NCBI RefSeq assembly: GCF_013602415.1
Contig: NZ_WPAG02000002.1
Span: 1,240,001-1,304,000 of the forward strand
From: Rhodococcus sp. B50
GTDB lineage: Bacteria > Actinomycetota > Actinomycetes > Mycobacteriales > Mycobacteriaceae
DNA: 64,000 nucleotides
Direction: 5' to 3'
Of this stretch, positions 62,397-64,000 are shown one piece after another. The notes under the pieces were generated by a model. The model searched no databases, was not told the origin of the DNA, and was given only the letters and a program-made list of their open reading frames with translations. The stretch's first letter is position 1. The number at the start of each line of letters is the position of its first letter. The translations under genes and the position numbers were made by a program.

Positions 62397-64000
62397 GCAA
62401 GACCCTGATGCCCAAAACCGGCGTGTCGCTCGCGGGCGAATCCCACCGTACGTGGAACGACGTCGAAGTCGACCCGATCACCCTGCGCGTCATCGGCGGT
62501 GCACTGCAGTCCATGGCCAAGGAAATGGCACAGGTCCTGTACCGCATGGCGTACTCGAGCCTGATCCGCGAATCCGAGGACCTGGGCGCCGGCATCTTCG
62601 ATGTCAACGGTCGCGAACTGTGCGAATCGGATTCGACGCCGATGCACTGCGGTTCGATCCCGGCCTACATCCGGGGTGTCAACCGCAGACTCGCGGGCAC
62701 GTATCGACCGGGCGACGTCGTCCTGCACAACCACCCGTACCACGGTGCAGCGCACTCCCCCGACTACGGCGTGATCATCCCTATCTTCTGGGAGGGCGAG
62801 CACATCGGATTCGCCGGATGCACCGGACACGTCTCCGACGTCGGCGGCAATTTCCCCGGCCTGTGCATGGACGTCGTCGACGTCTGGGCCGAAGGCAAAC
62901 TCATGGACTCGATGAAGATCTACGACGCCGGCGTTCGCAACGACTACCTCATTCAGCACATCCTCGACAACGTGCGCACACCCGAACAGAACCGAGGCGA
63001 TCTCGAGGCTCTGATCGCCTGCGCGCGCATCGGAGAGAAGCGGTTCACCGAACTGCTCGAAAAGTACGGTCTCGACACCGTCATGAGCGCCAGCGAACGG
63101 TGGATGGACTATTCGGAGAACATGCTTCGGAGCCGGATCCGCGAGATCCCCGACGGCAGCTACGAAGCACCCATCGGATACCTCGACGACGACGGAAAGA
63201 ACCGCGGTGTCCCTCTGAAGGTCGCCGTTCGTGTTCAGGTCGAGGGCGAAGACATTCTCATCGACCTCACCGGCTCGAACGACCAGGTCCCCACCGCCTT
63301 CAACGTGCCCTTCGAGGGATCGGTCCTTCCCGTTGCGGTAGCCGCGATCCGCACCATCCTGCTCGACGAAGATCTGACGGAGGAATTCGTCCCCCAGAAC
63401 GACGGTTGCTTCCGCCCGGTGAGGGCGTATGCACCGGAGGGAACGATCTTCAACCCGGATTTCCCGGCCTCGTGCTTCGCCCGGTTCTCCCAAGTGAACC
63501 GAATCTTCGACTCCATCAATCTTGCTCTGGCGCCGGTACTTCCCGACCATGCGATCGCGGGATCGTCGGCCGCACTGTGCGCCATCGCCTACTCCGGCGT
63601 TGCCGAGGACGGCGAATCCTACTGGGTCTACATCGAAATCAACGAAGGCTCGTACGGCGGACGCAACGGAAAGGACGGCATGGACGCCGTCGACTCGCTC
63701 ATGGCGAACACCCGCAACAACCCCATCGAAGAACTCGAACTCAACCATGCCATGCGGGCCCTCCGGTACGAACTTCGTGACGAAGCACCCGCGCCGGGTC
63801 AGTGGCGAGGAGGCATCGGCAGCGTCCGCAAGTGGCTCATGGAGACCGATACCTTCCTCGGATCCGAAGCCGACAACCGCTCCGATCCTCCCGCCGGTGC
63901 GTTGGGCGGGCACGACGGCGTCGCGGGTGCGTTCACCCGAAACGCCGGCACGGACCGGGAAGAGGTCCTGTTCTCCAAGGTTACCCAGGAAACCATCCGG
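62393..64000 (+). CDS. Hydantoinase B / oxoprolinase-family subunit (C-terminus beyond the window)
   Basis: 536 codons are present and the frame is open to the last base. The hydantoinase B features are VDPITLRVIGGALQSMAKEMAQVLYRMAYSSLIRESEDLG (in part YSSLIRESEDLGAGIFD), MHCGSIPAYI, VVLHNHPYHGAAHSPDYGVIIPIF (HNHPYHGAAHSPD) and GHVSDVGGNFPG, which hold conserved His/Asp ligands. It is the catalytic partner of the preceding subunit. Whether the pair hydrolyses a cyclic amide or carboxylates a ketone cannot be told; no third acetone-carboxylase subunit is visible so far. Confidence 0.92.
   Translation, partial: MSKTLMPKTGVSLAGESHRTWNDVEVDPITLRVIGGALQSMAKEMAQVLYRMAYSSLIRESEDLGAGIFDVNGRELCESDSTPMHCGSIPAYIRGVNRRLAGTYRPGDVVLHNHPYHGAAHSPDYGVIIPIFWEGEHIGFAGCTGHVSDVGGNFPGLCMDVVDVWAEGKLMDSMKIYDAGVRNDYLIQHILDNVRTPEQNRGDLEALIACARIGEKRFTELLEKYGLDTVMSASERWMDYSENMLRSRIREIPDGSYEAPIGYLDDDGKNRGVPLKVAVRVQVEGEDILIDLTGSNDQVPTAFNVPFEGSVLPVAVAAIRTILLDEDLTEEFVPQNDGCFRPVRAYAPEGTIFNPDFPASCFARFSQVNRIFDSINLALAPVLPDHAIAGSSAALCAIAYSGVAEDGESYWVYIEINEGSYGGRNGKDGMDAVDSLMANTRNNPIEELELNHAMRALRYELRDEAPAPGQWRGGIGSVRKWLMETDTFLGSEADNRSDPPAGALGGHDGVAGAFTRNAGTDREEVLFSKVTQETIR

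Noticed and set aside
62249..63913. A 554-residue minus-strand open frame
   Set aside because: It is antisense to the well-supported hyuA end and hyuB gene and shows no domain.

Overview
The window is high-GC DNA (roughly two thirds G+C by eye) with dense ATGA/GTGA stop-start overlaps, frequent GTG and TTG starts, TetR, GntR and LysR regulators, and large sets of CoA-ester catabolic genes. A PknK-type kinase, an NDMA-dependent alcohol dehydrogenase, an iron-box-like site and an LfrRA-like efflux pair point to a mycolic-acid actinobacterium, most likely Rhodococcus or a close relative. No rRNA, tRNA, phage, insertion sequence, CRISPR array or replication origin was seen, so whether this is chromosome or plasmid is open.

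Region by region. (1) 1-8.4 kb, minus strand: a catabolic block with an amidohydrolase (cut by the window edge), aldehyde dehydrogenase, Ltp2-like thiolase-fold protein with its DUF35 partner, CaiB/BaiF CoA-transferase, 3Fe-4S ferredoxin and acyl-CoA synthetase, followed by a cupin and a small-molecule kinase. Two of its promoters share a 16-base motif. (2) 9-11.6 kb: a degraded pRiA4b ORF-3-like gene, then a TetR/DHA2 efflux pair with a 20-base palindrome. (3) 12-16 kb: a tightly overlapping plus-strand operon for a phosphonate-type ABC transporter, a tyrosine-phosphatase-fold enzyme and a TetR regulator. (4) 16.1-20.9 kb: a siderophore-interacting reductase with an iron-box-like site, then a cobalamin riboswitch controlling a BtuFCD-like importer that ends in an FhuF-like 2Fe-2S protein. 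(5) 21-31.7 kb: a minus-strand operon (MHS transporter, shikimate/quinate dehydrogenase, Old Yellow Enzyme-type reductase, aldo/keto reductase, Gfo/Idh/MocA oxidoreductase broken by an 8-base duplication, FAD dehydrogenase, TIM-barrel isomerase) with a LysR gene and a divergent SDR, probably for a hydroaromatic or cyclic polyol substrate.

(6) 32.4-40.5 kb: looser accessory DNA with an MFS transporter, a GntR regulator, a Baeyer-Villiger-type monooxygenase, an LppU-like lipoprotein pseudogene, an AhpD-fold protein, a secreted protein, a small basic protein and long gene-free gaps. (7) 40.5-48.3 kb: a PknK-like kinase/ATPase of 1155 residues, an NDMA-dependent alcohol dehydrogenase, an aldehyde dehydrogenase, a membrane protein and a lipoprotein. 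(8) 48.9-53.2 kb: an amidase, then a TetR gene with its own palindromic operator and an alkyl-DHAP-synthase-like flavoprotein. (9) 53.8-64 kb: eleven copies of GGTTGC, then a minus-strand operon (CitE-like lyase, acyl-CoA dehydrogenase, MmgE/PrpD protein, CoA-transferase, MaoC hydratase) that looks like activation, hydration and cleavage of a branched C5 dicarboxylate, a FadR-type regulator, and a divergent HyuA/HyuB pair that runs off the end.

Functions come from motifs and family knowledge read by eye. No searches were run. Substrates of the catabolic operons are inference.
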